From Mesorhabditis belari (lineage: Eukaryota; Nematoda; Chromadorea; Rhabditida; Rhabditidae), in assembly GCA_958450365.1 (NCBI GenBank), contig CAUEEP010000743.1:1054001-1118000 (forward strand): a DNA stretch of 64,000 nucleotides. Reading direction: 5' to 3'. Made by a program: the position numbers and the translations under genes. Positions 25,426-54,000 of the stretch are shown one piece after another. Position 1 is the stretch's first letter. The number at the start of each line of letters is the position of its first letter. Below the pieces are notes generated by a model. It was not told the DNA's origin. It ran no database searches and saw only the letters and a program-made list of their open reading frames with translations.

Positions 25426-27586
25426 TTACCTCGGACAACTTTGTGCTTTCTCATAGCACGCTTTATGGAAAACAAAGTAGCACTTTTTGCACATCGAGAT
25501 CCCATCAGTAAAAGGAAACAGAATCTAGAAATTGTTTTTTTTAGAAGTCTTGCTTTATTTGAAACTTGATTTCTGCCAGCATCGGTCGCACACAGTTCAC
25601 AGTAAAAACCATTGCCACGACAAGTCTCGCACTCATCTTCAATATGCCTCCGAAAAACAGTGTGAATGTCTTCCAATTCACGACAAAGACCACCAAGAGC
25701 GATTTCTTTTAACTAAATAAAACGATTTTATAAAATGAAAACTTTAAAGATACTGTAGTTAATGATAAATTACAATGTTTGACGGTTGTTTGTGATTTCT
25801 AAACTCACCTCATCAAGAGTATACAGTTTGGCGTCTTCAACAAAGTGCTGATGTTGTCGCAAATATTGTAGAATGCGTAGACTTCGGGCATTCTGAAAAT
25901 TGCTGAAAATCTAATCTCGCATCTAAATTTCTCGTTACCTTGCAACTAATAAAATAGCACTTCATGATGAGAAAATCTTTGCGAAAGCGTTGAACTTTTT
26001 TGAGACCCGAATGAAGAGCAAACATGCGTGGATTTGTGTCAAGCATCGCAATTAGAGGCTGAACAAGTTTCTGGTTTATTGTAAGAGATAATCTTGTTGA
26101 TATACCTTATGTTGTGTCACAGAAAGTAGCTGTTTCGAGGCTCGACACACGGGATAAGGAGTTGGATCCATGTTGTGAATGAGACGAGCCGGGATCGGCC
26201 ACTCGTCATTCCAATGGCAACTTGGGCAATAATACAAGCCTGTCAACTCGCACAGTCTTGGCTCATCTGATGGACCGGAATCTAAAATTTTACACTTTAA
26301 AATGTTTGGAATTCATAGCAATTGAGAAGAGCTATAAGTTTACCATATGAAAGTGGATGCTCGCACTCGGCGCATTTGTAGTTTTGGTGCAATAAGCCAA
26401 CTTCCGCGCAGATCTAAAAGCTTATCTAGTTTTGCATAATTTTATTTGACTATCCGAAAGAAAATTCGGATAAGAGCGGGTTTTCTGCCGGCTTGATCTC
26501 ATGTCGCGGGGAGCGGAAGCTACACATTGATCTTAGCCAGAGACCAGAAACTACCCATTAATTCTAGCCAGAGACCAGAAACTACACATTAATCCTAGCC
26601 AGAGACCAGAAACTACACATTGATCTGTGGGGAGCGCGCTTCTCTAGAGCCCACACGATCCGGGTTCGACCCCTTGTCATGCTCTCAATCTTCATCTTTT
26701 TCCATTTTTTTATTATAAATAAGTACAATATATTCTAAGATTTTCTAAAGAAATTTTAGCTTTATTGGTCAAAAGGAATACCTTATTTGAGAAATGGAAA
26801 TCGCTTTGAAGTCCGATCACCGCTGCGCATACCCTTCGCACATCCTCGGCGCACTTTTCGTGCACGCGCATCCCACAGGCTAAACAAGTTTCTATATTGT
26901 ATTTTAGAAAGTTGTTCAATGAGTGATTTTTTAAAAAAACTTACCCCTACATCGTCTCCAATATTGCACAAGTCTCCAAATCGTCCCCATGCACACCTCG
27001 CAGCACGGATTTCTTCCGCGAGCCGATTGCAAGACGAACGTGTGCCCATTGCACTTTTTCATTTCAACGCAGTCCTCTTGAGCATCCTAGAAAAAGATTC
27101 AGATTTTATTCTTAAAGTTTTCAAGAAAACTTGTAAGTTCTGCTTTTCCAGGCCAAGATCCACAATTTTATCTACAAGGAGTTTCTTGATCGAGTGACCA
27201 GAATCGTCAGTAGGCGTTCCGACAGGAGTTGCTTGAAGGGAAAATTCTCGGAGTTTCTCTTTGCATGCAGCTATCGCAATGTTGATTTGCTCGAGTCTGA
27301 AATTTCGAGAAACAAATCTCTTTTAAAGATTATGGATTAGTAAGAAAGGTGAAAAAGGCTTGAATTTCGTTAACACTTACCTATCAACTCTTTTATTTGG
27401 CGTATTTTCGATTTTTTTTGGGTTAAACACCGACCTATCAACTCCTCTATTTGGCGAATCGTCTATTTTATCCTCAAGCGCTTGTGAAATTAGTGCATCA
27501 ACGAGAATTTGATCGTCAGAAAACATGGAATAACTTGTTGAATCCTTTCGTGAGTGTTCATTTGTTTCATCATCGTTAGCTGCCAT
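25426..27586 (-). CDS. DEF8-like protein with C1-type and Rubicon-homology zinc domains
   Basis: Cytosolic zinc-binding protein of the DEF8/Rubicon-homology family. Human DEF8 and its relatives Rubicon and PLEKHM1 bind Rab7-type GTPases on lysosomes; by inference a lysosome-positioning or autophagy role. Exons, high to low: 27586-27381, 27296-27131, 27086-26945, 26879-26782, 26413-26344, 26281-26106, 26070-25939, 25892-25809, 25712-25566, 25524-25426. The sum is 1320 nt, 439 aa. After an acidic N-terminus comes a C1-like finger (NPCCEVCMGTIWRL, CGMRVHEKC). Then follow CAECEHPLSYG, CELTGLYYCPSCHWNDEW, ECETCRGNGFYCELC and finally MCKKCYFVFHKACYEKAQSC. The protein stops at SCPR, lacking the C of the usual CPRC. 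Minus-strand TTTCAG lies 10 bases before the ATG. It shares a 654-bp divergent upstream region with the TMEM245 gene. Confidence 0.94.
26510..26772 (+). mobile_element. tRNA-derived SINE-like element (copy A) with 31-bp repeats
   Basis: Inside a DEF8 intron, four units of about 31 bp (tagccagagaccagaaactac) lead into a tRNA-like head (gggagcgcgcttctctagag, then a B-box cgggttcgacccc). The tail is acaatatattctaagatttt. The same head and tail recur in the same order at 53331-53495 in the ZYG-11 gene. Repeated head-plus-tail structure supports a SINE rather than a tRNA pseudogene. Confidence 0.6.
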
Positions 27587-28240
27587 TTTTCATAGCTGAA
27601 ATATTGTTTAATTTTCAAAGTCTATAGTTTTAGTTTTATCAAGCTTTTGAAGAAAAGAGAGCAATACTCAGCGACAACAAAGCAATACTTTCAACAACAC
27701 TTTTACTCATGTTCTAAACAAAGAAAAACATGGTGTTTTTTTTCTTCTTTGGCAACTTTCAACCTTCAAAAACAATAAGAAGGAAAAGAAATGGCTTGAA
27801 ATATTAAATCAGTTAGATTTTTAGATCAGATTATTTCAAATAAAGATTAAAAAATCGTTTCATTTTGTGATAAATTTGCCAAATTTTCGTAAACAACGCA
27901 TGGGAAATTACATGTTCTTTTTTAGAGCAATTATCGATCCTTTTATTGAATACCATCTGTTTATCAATAAATTTTGATAATTCATTAAAGAGAATTTTAT
28001 CTTTAGCAAGCTATTTTGCCACTCTCTTAATGTAAAACTTAAAAACCTACTTTATTGATAAATCATAAACAAAGAACAACAAAAGTTTTTGATATGAAAC
28101 ACTTTCTGATGGAATGGAAACGGAATTTTGACTTTTTAACGGAATTTCTTGAAAAAACTCTCTTTGTTTCATTGATTTTCTCCTTTGATTACATATTTTT
28201 TTGTATCGTAAAAGCGATTAATCAAGATCAGACAAAAACG
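27587..28240. promoter_or_regulatory. Divergent promoter region between DEF8 and TMEM245 genes
   Basis: The 654 bp between two start codons pointing away from each other must contain both promoters. A TTTCAG acceptor on the minus strand lies just upstream of the DEF8 ATG. I see no TATA motif or initiator that I would rely on. An ORF in frame upstream of the TMEM245 ATG (from 28055) extends it by 62 codons but looks non-coding in composition. Confidence 0.5.
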
Positions 28241-44706
<16,466 letters not shown>

Positions 44707-47700
44707 CTACTTCAGAACGTCGGGCCTTTCAATTTTTTTTCTTTTTGCATCAAAACCTTTTCTATCTTTACGTTCGTTTTTTTCAATGTCGCATAATTTC
44801 TGTTTCTTTACTTTAGAATTGCCAATTCTTAAATAATTTTTGCTTGCTTGCTTGCTAGTTTGTTCGGGTAGCTTTTTGCATTTTTCTTTTTCTTTTTCTT
44901 TTTCGACTTTGTCTTTTTCTTTTTTCTTTTTCTTTTTCTTTTTCGACTTTTTCTTTTTCGACTTTTTCTTTTTCTTGATTTTAATAAAATTTCTAATTCA
45001 TATTTTATTAAATCTTTAAAAAAGAAATTTAATAAACATCTAGTTTAAAAGAAATTCGAGCAAAGCACAGTTGTTGTTATTTCCGAGAATGCTCAGGCTC
45101 GTGTTTGTAGTGGTTGGGCTACAAAATCGAAGGCTTTTAGCACGGGTTTTCGTTTGGAAAACACGATTGTGAAGGGTGAAATAATCGAATGAAAACAAGA
45201 TACTCAGATCTCAAAAATCCGAGTTTCTTTATTGGAAAGAGAAGAAATAAGAGCGATTGCGTGTATTGCGAATGTTGGTAACTCTCGCACTTATTCACCC
45301 ATTCTTTTCCCCTCCAATCAGCTGTTCTTTTTATTCGGCGATATTTCACGTGACCCTCGGGGACCTCCGGTATTTTGGCATTACTCCAAATTGTTATTTT
45401 AACCAATTTTTACAAGACTTTATAGAGTTTTAAGAGTTTTTCTTTATTTTTCTTCATTTTTCTTTAACATATCAGAGAATGACTCGGCAAATCAACAAAA
45501 AAAAAGTGCTAGCAAAGCGTCGAATCTTATCGCGAAAATTGTCACGAGATTTGACTGTTTTGCTCGAAGAAAAATCATGCTTTTGTATTTTTTTGTCTTG
45601 TCTATAAGTTTCGATTTCGATTGGATCGTAAAGAGATAAAGGAAAAAGAAAGAGAACTTGTCTTTTTTTTTTTAATCTTTTTTCTTTTAATCCTTTCCTC
45701 TTTTCCCCATCATCAACTCGTTTTTATTGATTCAAATTCATAATAGCTTTTTCTAATCAAAAATTCAATTACAATCTTCTTATTTTCAAGCTGAGTTTTT
45801 TTACTTAAAAAATTCTCTATAGAATTCTCTATACAATTCTCTATAAAACTTTAAAAAAGCATACTCTTTAGAGGTTTTAAAAAGCTCTAAACAAAACACA
45901 AAACTTATTTACTCATCAAAACTTATTTACTTTAAAGTAAACGTTGAGTATTTTGCATAAATGCTAGCGTTGAAACGCTAGGGCGCTGGTTGAAAAAGCT
46001 TTTTGAAGAAGCGGCACAAGCAATCGATTGCGATGGATAGGATAGGAGTTGGGGAGAAAAGACGGGCAGAGTCGAGGCAATGCAGACACATGAAACTGGC
46101 CGAACAAGGACCTCTTTCACTCTTCGCTCTCTCATTTCATTTCACTATTTTCACCAGACGGCTGACTGCCCCAACATCCGTTTCGTGATCATCGCCAACT
46201 TCGGCACACCGTTTTCCAAGCAAATCACTTTCCCCTCTTCACGAGGATTTACATTTTTAGTTTGAACGCTTTCTCTTTACCCGTCGCTTTCTCTTTAGTC
46301 AAATCTTTGTTTTTCTTTCTTTTGCTTTTGTTGTTTATTTTAAGAAAATCAGATTGAACATCTGCTTTTATAAATTAATTGTTTTAATTGTTTTTTTTTA
46401 ATTGTTGAGCAACATCGATTGATTCAGCAACATCAATAATCAATTACTCAAAATTTTAGATATAGAATTTGATTGGTTTTTTCAAATAGTTTATGTGCTT
46501 ATACGATTCGCAAAATAGGCTTTGCTTCGGATATGTTAGCCGAGCCAGAAGCGGAAAAGCGGAAGTGATGTATGCTCGAGAGAAGGGTTCCGTTTTCGAG
46601 GATCCCCTCCACCATCTTTCCTTTCTTTTTCTTCTTCTTCTTTTATGTGTGTTTGTGAGGATCTGTGTGTCGCCGTTGTCCCTTTTTCCGTTCTTCTCGA
46701 CCGCATTGCCCCATTTTTGGGCCTTCATTTCCTTTCCGCTAACGTTGTTCCCCCGGTGTTGCTGTTGGCAAAAATTCCCCTTTTTTTCGCGTTTCATCGT
46801 TTCTGATTTTTGACTCTTTACGTAAACAAGGCATTCAAGGCAAGTCATTGAATGCAAGTTTAAACAAGGCATTCAAGCGATTTGATGCTATTCAATCACA
46901 TCAATAGTTAACCCATTGTATTCAATCAATTTTCGTAGAGAGAATTATTGCATTCCTGCATTCCTGCAGTCTTGTTTTGCATTCCTGCATTCTTATAAAG
47001 CTTTAAAATATGTGATTGCTCAAGAAATCTCAATTTTTTCGATAGAATTCCTGACAGGTTTCTTGAATTTGAGATTATATTGGCACACGCAAAAGTAGAG
47101 CTTTTTTTTTGGGGAGTAAAGAAGGGATTTTGGGGTGGGCATTGCGGAGAGATGACGTCGACAGGGAATTGATTTTCAAGCCAAATTAAGCGTTTAGAGA
47201 AAAGAGGGAAAGGTTGGGTGAAAAGAGGAACCAATGACACTGAAAAAGGAAAGCAAAAAAAAAACGGGCAACAAAACGAACGTGACGAGAAATTCCGTGT
47301 GTTGTGCGGGTCTCTATCGTCGCCTATAGTCTTCTCTTCCCGCTACGCGATGATTCACTCGTGAATCGCTTTTTTTTCTCACCCTTTACTACTTATCATC
47401 TAAGCAAATCATTCAGTTTTCTGCATTTTTCCTTGAATTCTTGTTTTGTTTCCTGTAAAAAAGACTGGTTAAGGGGAAAAAAGAAAAAAAAATTTTTTTG
47501 TTGAAAAATCCTTATCTCGATCGTCGAATTTCTCGAAAAAATCTCTATTCTTGGGGTTTCGAATCGTGAAAACGTGCTTAATCAAATAAAAGTACACCTT
47601 ATCTCCTTTTTTGTACTTTTTAAGAATCTTGAATCTTGAAAAACTGATTTATCAATAATGATGGAAAGAAATGAGTGGTTGCGAAAGTGGGGTTGTTTAC

Positions 47701-48072
47701 TAGTAGAGAGAAATGTCCTTTTACCTCGATCTTTCAGTCATCCCCCTCACCTCTCCTTCTTTCCAAATCAATGCCCTATTTTATAAAAACATACTGTTTA
47801 CTGTTTAATGTTAACATACTCTTTAATACCTTTTTTCTCCTGATTTCCATTGCATTAAACTCAAACATTTTCGAATTTTGAGTAAAGCTTGATGTTTTTT
47901 TTCTTTAATTTTCAATGATTCAAAGATAAAACAAATTTCACACTTGTTTTTCTCTCAATCGATTTACAGAATTCTCTTCATTCTTGAATTTTAATAGATT
48001 TAGAGTCAGCTTTAGAGCTTTAGAACTTTAGAACTTTAGAACTTTAGAATACTTTAAACTTTAGAATATTCG
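44707..48072. other. 3.4 kb gap between TMEM245 and ZYG-11/ZER-1 genes
   Basis: No gene recognised. 44875-44975 is a ttctttttcgac-type pyrimidine repeat, then AATAAA at 44983. Several blocks (about 45060-45400, 45960-46260, 46490-46830, 47100-47500) are richer in G/C and carry ORFs of 60-138 codons on both strands without domains or convincing splice sites. These may be promoter or enhancer sequence, or exons of an unrecognised gene. 47990-48065 is a ctttagaa repeat just before the next start codon. Confidence 0.5.
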
Positions 48073-51000
48073 ATGGGCGCTGAAGATGTACCACTTCGCG
48101 CGCCCGAGCTTTCCGACCTTAGCGCAATGGTTTGTTTAACAATTTCTCATCGAAATTTAAATCTATAATTACATCTATAACTACATCTATAATTACATCT
48201 ATAATTACAAGAATACGCTAATATTTAGGTGGTACTGAGAGATTGGAATGATCCATCGTGTTCACGTGATCTTGAAACCCCGATTCCTCTCGTTGCTAGT
48301 CATGCTCTCTTGAAACAACTTCGTAGCCAATGGAACGCTTGTAAAACGGTATCTTTCAATGATAAATCATTAAAAATCAATCAACAAAATCTTACCAACT
48401 CAAGAAATCTAGCAAACTATTCAATAAAAGACAGATATTTTAACTGTTATATTCTAGGAGGAGAGCCCAAGTCGAGGCGATGTTTGCAAAGCGCTTCGAT
48501 ATTGGTGTGACGGGGTGAAGATGCCATTAACAACAATGGATCTAACGGGTGCACGCATTGATGATCATCTTTTAGTCGATCTCCTCGCTGCTCAAAAAAA
48601 CACCCTTTTGAGACTTGATCTCAGTGAAGTTGAGGTACTGAATCCTTTCAAAAGTTTTATCTTTCAAAATCAAATCTATTAGGTTGGCCAAGAAAGTTTG
48701 AATAGTGATTTCTAAAAAATTAAACCATGAATTCTTTCCTAATTTTTCTAATAAAATTGAACATATTTCAGAAAAATTTCCGATAAAAATCAGAGTCGGC
48801 TTAGGCTTAGGCGATAAGATCTTCAGCCGATCTTCAGCTGAAGTGACTTTGGTAGGACTGGACTTTTTAAGTGATCAACTTTTAGACAAGTTTTTAATGG
48901 GTTAATGGATAGGTAATGGATTTCATTCAAAATCTAAAATCAAGTACTTAAAACAGGGAAAATTTACGATTAGAGCAATTTTATCTATTGCTTTAACTCT
49001 TCAGAGTGACCTTTTTAACAAATACTTAGTGCCAAGATGACACAAAAAAATGATTTTTTGAAATACAGCTTCTCTGTAAAAAAATGAGATTATAGATCGT
49101 ATTGCTCATTTATGCTAGCTTTACCTCATAAGGAATCGTTTTTCTTGTGCCAAAAGTATCATTGAACCCTTGCTTTACTTTCTGGTAAGAGTGCATTAAC
49201 TACTTGGCTCTTGTTATCGGGCAAACCTTTAGACAAGTTTTTAATGGGTTAATGGATAGGTAATGGATTTCATTCAAAATCTGAAAATCAAGTACTTAAA
49301 ACAGGGAAAATTTACGATTAGAGCAAATTTTGATCTATTGATTAACTTTTCAGATTACTCCCTTTAACAAACACTTTACAAACAACAGTTTAACAACACA
49401 AACTGCTCTCGAATTGGTGGATTCGTTTTTAAGAGATTCCAGATCAAACTGTTCAATCAAAGGCTTTCTTGCTAACCAAATGAATTTCTAGGGTATCAAT
49501 GGAGAAGCGAATGCTTTGCTTGAAGAGCGAGATGTTCAGCTAAATTGCTTGGACACATTACGCCTCGGCTCTGTAGAACTTCTGGCTCCAGCTCAGCCCA
49601 AGAGAAAGGTAAAGATTCGGTTATTGTTTAACAATTATTGAAGGCTTTGATGTGACAATAGGAAAGCTTGCTATATGGAAATCAAGTTCACAAGTAATCA
49701 AATCGTCTTTCAGTTGGGCACAGCTGGGATTGATGGACGAACGGTGCCGATGTTGGGCGAGGAAGCGTTGAGTGAGCACATTGAGCGACGGGGACCCTTG
49801 TTGAGACCGACTCCCAATCATCCATATGATCAAGATATTAGGCAATATTCATATTTTATACCTGATAACGATCAAGATTCTAGTTGGTACTATGCAGCTC
49901 CTCCTCCATGGCCGTCGAATGACGAGGGTCTAGTTATGGCGATGCCATCTTCATCAATGACAATTGAGCTGAATGAAGATCCTTCTCCTCCTCGACCACT
50001 CACCAGCAAATGCCCAAACATTAAAGCACTCTATTTACCAAAGGTTTGGATTACTTTTTTATATGTGAGCTTTTTTAGACTTGAGCAAAGCAGCAATTAT
50101 AGCGCTGCACTTCAATGGGCCTAAATTGGTCAAAATTGAGTCAATTCCTCTCATTTTTCTAGAGATAAATCTTAAGTATATCTCCTACAACTTTGCTCAT
50201 TATCTAATCGATTCAAGCTTTCAACTTTTTTATATAACCTTTCAAAGTTGAGAGCCGAGTGTCCGCTACTCATTTATGAAATTTTTGAGAGCGATCTTCT
50301 CGAAATCTTGTTTAGATTGAATTTATTATGTTAATGAAAACGAAATTTCACATGCTTTAAGGAATTTAAGTGCAAAAATTGTTGAGTAATCGCATTAAAC
50401 CTTACTTAATATGTGCTGTTTTTACTTGAACGATTTATGGTCATTAAAGAAGAACAAGAAGCCATTAAAACTTTTCAAAGTTGAAAGTCAATTTTGGGAC
50501 TTGTGGGATTTAAAATATATTTTTTTTTTAAATATTAAAATATTAAGTAAGGTTTAATGCGATTACTCAACAATTTTTGCACTTAAATTCCTTAAAGCAT
50601 GTGAAATTTCGTTTTCATTAACATAATAAATTCAATCTAAACAAGATTTTGAGAAGATCGCTCTCAAAAATTTCATAAATGGGTAGCGGACACTCGGCTC
50701 TCAACTTTGAAAGGTTATATAAAAAAGTTGAAAGCTTGAATCGATTAGATAATAGGCAAACTTGTAGGAGATATACTTAAGATTTATCTCTAGAAAAATG
50801 AGAGGAATTGACTGAATTTTGACCAATTTAGGCCCACTGAACTGGGTCCATTGAAATCCTGTAAAACTAAGCTTTCAGACTAAACGATCAGTCGAGGATG
50901 AAGATATTTTGGTGAACGAGTTGTTGCAACAAGCCCTTCAACCACTCAAAAAACTCACGCTTTTAGACCTCTCCTATTGGCAAAGGGTGGAAAAAGATCT

Positions 51001-54000
51001 TTCTTCTTTTTTTATGATTTTCTCTTTCAGGTAGAAGACTTACGGTGTATTTATCCCCATGCATTGACGACTTTAATTCTATATGATGTGCCTGATTTGT
51101 ATCGTGCTCTTGACACAATTATTTCGATGAATGAATTGAGGTAAAAGGTTTTTTTGAAGTCTAAATTTAGATCCTAAATTTCAGATATCTTGATTTATCG
51201 CAATCTTTACGTGACACAGGCTCCTATCCACAGCCGGTCACCGCATTGACAAAAGTTCGTTTTTATGAGAGCAGATTTAGATTAATCAGAAATCAGAAAT
51301 AAAGTCTAAAGAGTGTAAAGGTTGTCTTTTTTTTCTCTGTTTTCTTCAAATTTTTTATTTTTAGATGGTTCAAAATTTGCCAAAGCTCACGCATCTTGAC
51401 ATTTCGGGTACAAATCTCGCCGCACAACCAAGCCCCTTTGATAGAGCACCAGGGTAAGTCCAAAATTTCTTCTATATTATTTTTTTGTTCCACATAGCTT
51501 GTTTTATAGCTTTGGATCCACATAGCTTTTGATCCACCTAGCTTTTGATTCACATAGCTTTGGATCCACATAGCTTTGGATCCACATAGCTTTGGATCCA
51601 CGTAGCTTTGGATCCACCTAGCTTTGGATCCACATAGCTTTTGATCCACATAGCTTTGGATCCACATAGCTTTTGATCCACATAGCTTTGGATCCACATA
51701 GTTTTTGATCCACATAGCTTTTGATCCACACAATGCTTAAAAGTTCGCTGTTCATTATGCAAATCCCAATTCAGAACCGGTACCATTCGATCCGACATTG
51801 CTGGGCTTGTCTTCTTGAAGAGACCACTCGAATTTCTTGGACTTTTCAACTGTGACAACGCCTCGCATGTGGCTGAAATTCCGGCAAAGACAATTTCTGG
51901 AGATGCAAATGAAGCACAGGTTTAAAGAGTACATATATTTGATTTTAAGAAATGAATACCAGGTGATAACGGCTCTCCGAATGTACATAGATAGATCTGG
52001 GCTTTTGCAAGCGGTTCTCAACGAAAGTTATCAACTTTATCGCTTTGGGAATACGAATCCTGTGGTTTGTTTTGATTGTTTTGAAAACGTGAAAAAAAAC
52101 TAGATAAACTAAATTTAGTACTTTTCCGCTATACATCCGCAAAAATAACTCCTGACCATTTAATAATCAAAAAAAAGAATTAACATCAAAATAAGATGAA
52201 TGAGGAATCGATGCCGTAGCAATTTGGCGTTGGCACATGTGCGAGTAGTAAACAAGATGCGGCTTTGTTGAAAGAACGAGATTGCATCGATCACCGAAAT
52301 CGATGCAATCTCTTTCTTTCACCAACGCCGCATCTTGTTTACTACTCGCACATGCGCCAACGGTAAACGAAAGTCGCTACCGAAGTCGGTAAGCTAAACA
52401 TGAATCCGCCGCGGCGTCAGGAAATAGCAAAAGAATTGCAAAGAATGAATTTTCTGTGGGTTTTTCTTGTTCATTCTTGTTCTTGTTCATTTTCATGAAA
52501 GGATGCAAATTAGCGGAATGCAAATTTTGTGGACGTATAACGGAAAAGAATCCTAAATCTAAACACACTAAATTGTGCTTAAAATAATTGAATGACGTGG
52601 AAAAATCTAGACTCGACACACCGAAGCCCTTCATCTAGTGCTTGAAGCAATGCGAAGACATCTCAACGATTCAACTCTACAAATTGGTACTCACTAAAAA
52701 GTGTGAATAAACCTGGTTCTTTTTTTTCCAGCTGGTTCTGCCTCACTATTCTACATTATTCGACGAGTTAACATGAACCGCGATACAAAGAAAAGCGTTG
52801 TTTCGGCTCTTCTAAGCGGTATGTAAAAAGTTTATACAGGTTGTATTCAACGAATCCAAGCAATCAATAAAATAAAATCAATACAGATATAAATCCTCTT
52901 TGAAATCCTATCCTTAACGACCCACAGCTACTGAAATTTTCAGTTTTACATTTCAAAACAAAAATTCAGGCATGGAAACCCATATGGAGGAGCAAGTGAT
53001 GGTGCGAAATTGTTGCCTTTCTCTTTGTCAATTCGAGATTCCACAAGAAATCCTTTTTGATTATAGGTAATAGAAAATGTAGGTAAGAGAATGAAGAGAA
53101 ATTTTAGTCGATTGGCGCTATTGTTGGTGAAAGTGTTGCAGCATCATAACTCGGATAATTTGACTCAACGAATCGTCGTGTTCTTGTTGAATTCGATGGC
53201 CTGTCATGTGGAAGGAGATCAGAAAGTGCAAGTCGGCTCTCTTGGAGCAATCGAGGTTTGATTTGAGTTATTGAAAGACCAGCTGAATGCTTTCAGGCTG
53301 GATATTTTAGAGCATACAGCAAGCATGAGCTCCTGCCACTGTGACACAGTCGGCAGCGCGCTTGTCTGCGGCCCCCCACGGCCCGGGTTCGATTCCCGGG
53401 TGTTTCACCGAACTTTGATTTCCGAATTTTTTTTAAGGGGCACCTCTACAATATATTCTAAGATTTTCTAAAGAAGTTTTAGCTTTATTCGTCGAAACAA
53501 AGTTGAGAAAATGCCCAGACAGGCAGATAGACAGACAGACAGATAGACAGACAGATTGAGAGACAGACAGATATACAGACAGACAGATATACAGACAGAC
53601 AGATAGACAGACAGATTGAGAGACAGACAGACAGATAGACAGACACTATTCTTTTGTATATAATAGACACTTTTATATACTCTTTTTATTTATATCTTTT
53701 ATATAAAAGATTCCAGATGATTCTCAACCAAATTCGTCGAAAACTGCAATCAAATCTTTGTGATGATGTCATGGAAGTTGGCTGGAGTTTCCTCTGGAAC
53801 ATCACTGGTTAGTGAAAGAACTTTGAAAAGTCTATTAAAAGTTTAAGATGAAACACCAGTTAACTGTGAAAAGTTCTTGAGTGCCTCGGGGCTTGAACTC
53901 TTTCACAAATGCTATGAATCGTTTCGGGGAGAGCGAGAGCTTGTGAGAAACATGATGGGCCTCATTGGGAACATTGCCGAAGTGGATTCACTGCGTGTTC

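Noticed and set aside
46456..46872. 138-codon minus-strand and 106-codon plus-strand ORFs between TMEM245 and the ZYG-11 family gene
   Set aside because: Overlapping opposite ORFs in a GC-richer patch, no domain, no splice signals that extend them; more likely regulatory or chance.
51293..51858. Minus-strand ORFs of 102-146 codons with SYVDPKLCG-type repeats
   Set aside because: They are generated by a 16-bp minisatellite in an intron of the ZYG-11 family gene, antisense to real exons.
53331..53410. Functional tRNA gene
   Set aside because: The B-box is good but the arms do not form a full cloverleaf, and the same head with the same non-tRNA tail occurs at 26617, pointing to a SINE.
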